Assembly (NCBI GenBank): GCA_034666705.1
Contig: JAXDLH010000074.1
Span: 1 to 5,321, forward strand
Length of the DNA: 5,321 bases
Direction of reading: 5' to 3'
Origin: JAXDLH01 sp034666705
GTDB taxonomy: Bacteria > Chloroflexota > UBA6077 > SHYK01
This document shows positions 4,878 through 5,321 of this stretch, one piece after another (the first letter of the stretch is position 1; each line of letters starts with the position of its first letter). Below the pieces are notes generated by a model. It ran no database searches. It was not told the DNA's origin and saw only the letters and a program-made list of their open reading frames with translations. A program made the position numbers and the translations under genes.

Positions 4878-5321
4878 GTGGTACTTACAAAGGAAGAGAA
4901 CGATCGGCTCTGCCGCGTCGAAGGGGACGCGCCCATGGGCCAGTTGGTCCGCCGCTTCTGGATGCCCTTCTTGCTATCCGAGGATCTGCCCCGCCCCAAC
5001 TGCCCGCCGGTGCGCGTGCGCCTGTTGGGTGAGGACCTCGTCGCGTTTCGCGATACCGAGGGCCGGATCGGCCTGGTCGACAAATTCTGCGCGCACCGCT
5101 GCGCGGACCTGTTCTACGGCCGCAACGAGGAGGGCGGGCTGCGCTGCGTCTACCACGGCTGGAAGTTCGACGTGCACGGCCAGTGCATGGAGACGCCCAC
5201 CGAGCAGCAGGACTACTTCCGCCTCACCGTCAAGCTCAAGGCGTATCCGGTGGAAGAGGCCGGCGGCATCCTCTGGACCTATATGGGTCCGCCCGAGCTC
5301 AAGCCCGCCCGGTCGGACTTC
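4878..5321 (+). CDS. Rieske [2Fe-2S] aromatic-ring oxygenase, alpha/oxygenase component (N-terminal part, cut by window edge)
   Basis: The first 148 residues of a Rieske non-heme iron oxygenase are present; the frame is open at the right edge. These cytosolic enzymes take electrons from a reductase through the Rieske cluster to a mononuclear iron site that hydroxylates or demethylates aromatic and related compounds. The cluster ligands are complete: C71-x-H73 (FCAHRCADL) and C90-x2-H93 (LRCVYHGWKFD), exactly 16 residues apart. The start VLTKEENDRLCRVEGDAPMGQLVRRFWMP, the strand VRVRLLGEDLVAFRDTEGR, and AYPVEEAGGILWTYMGPPE are typical of the phthalate 4,5-dioxygenase-type oxygenase group, usually about 350-450 residues long. 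GTG at 4878 is chosen from the GGAGG four bases upstream and because the product begins as relatives do. The iron-binding 2-His-1-carboxylate domain is beyond the window, so substrate and integrity cannot be judged. No reductase or ferredoxin gene is seen on the left side. The gene is transcribed away from the propeller gene, with a promoter candidate at 4788-4816. Confidence 0.93.
   Translation, partial: MVLTKEENDRLCRVEGDAPMGQLVRRFWMPFLLSEDLPRPNCPPVRVRLLGEDLVAFRDTEGRIGLVDKFCAHRCADLFYGRNEEGGLRCVYHGWKFDVHGQCMETPTEQQDYFRLTVKLKAYPVEEAGGILWTYMGPPELKPARSDF

Noticed and set aside
4730..5083. The upstream part of a 165-residue minus-strand frame opposite the Rieske gene
   Set aside because: Most of it is antisense to the Rieske coding sequence and is low-complexity; only its last 46 codons, in the gap, drew attention.

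Overview
The window is high-GC bacterial chromosome with strong Shine-Dalgarno sites and a preference for G or C at third codon positions. Its mix of genes suggests a Chloroflexota-like organism, possibly from the SAR202/Dehalococcoidia or Thermomicrobia side. That mix is a phthalate-dioxygenase-type Rieske oxygenase, an AKR, a very large secreted Ycf48-like propeller protein with a C-terminal repeat module, and small palindromic GTAGGG/CTTGTC-type intergenic repeats. This assignment is an inference from gene content and remembered family distribution, not a demonstrated placement.

Layout, left to right: (1) 89-415, plus strand, a 108-residue two-helix membrane protein of unknown function with a TTG start. 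(2) 441-1421, minus strand, an aldo/keto reductase that converges on gene 1 with only 25 bp between the stop codons. The alanine where the family's catalytic histidine normally sits is its notable feature. (3) 1437-1686, an intergenic stretch with a mutually exclusive three-arm hairpin and a weak minus-strand promoter candidate. (4) 1687-4425, minus strand, a 912-residue secreted protein. It has a signal peptide, fourteen Ycf48/Asp-box repeats (about two seven-bladed propellers), a bacterial Ig-like (Big_5/SbsA-type) domain, and a tandem pair of about 65-residue modules at the C-terminus. (5) 4426-4877, a divergent intergenic region. It holds two neighbouring palindromic repeat units, a short minus-strand reading frame resembling the start of a tyrosine recombinase (possibly a remnant), a GC-rich hairpin, and a plausible sigma70-type promoter for the next gene. 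(6) 4878 to the right edge, plus strand, the N-terminal 148 residues of a Rieske [2Fe-2S] oxygenase; its catalytic iron domain lies beyond the window.

There is no clear operon: every gene is followed by a strand change or a gap of about 250 bp or more. The AKR and the Rieske oxygenase could both act in catabolism of aromatic or recalcitrant organic compounds, but nothing in the sequence links them directly. The most distinctive items are the architecture of the secreted propeller protein, the histidine-less AKR active site, and the family of short palindromes sharing a CTTG(G)T loop.
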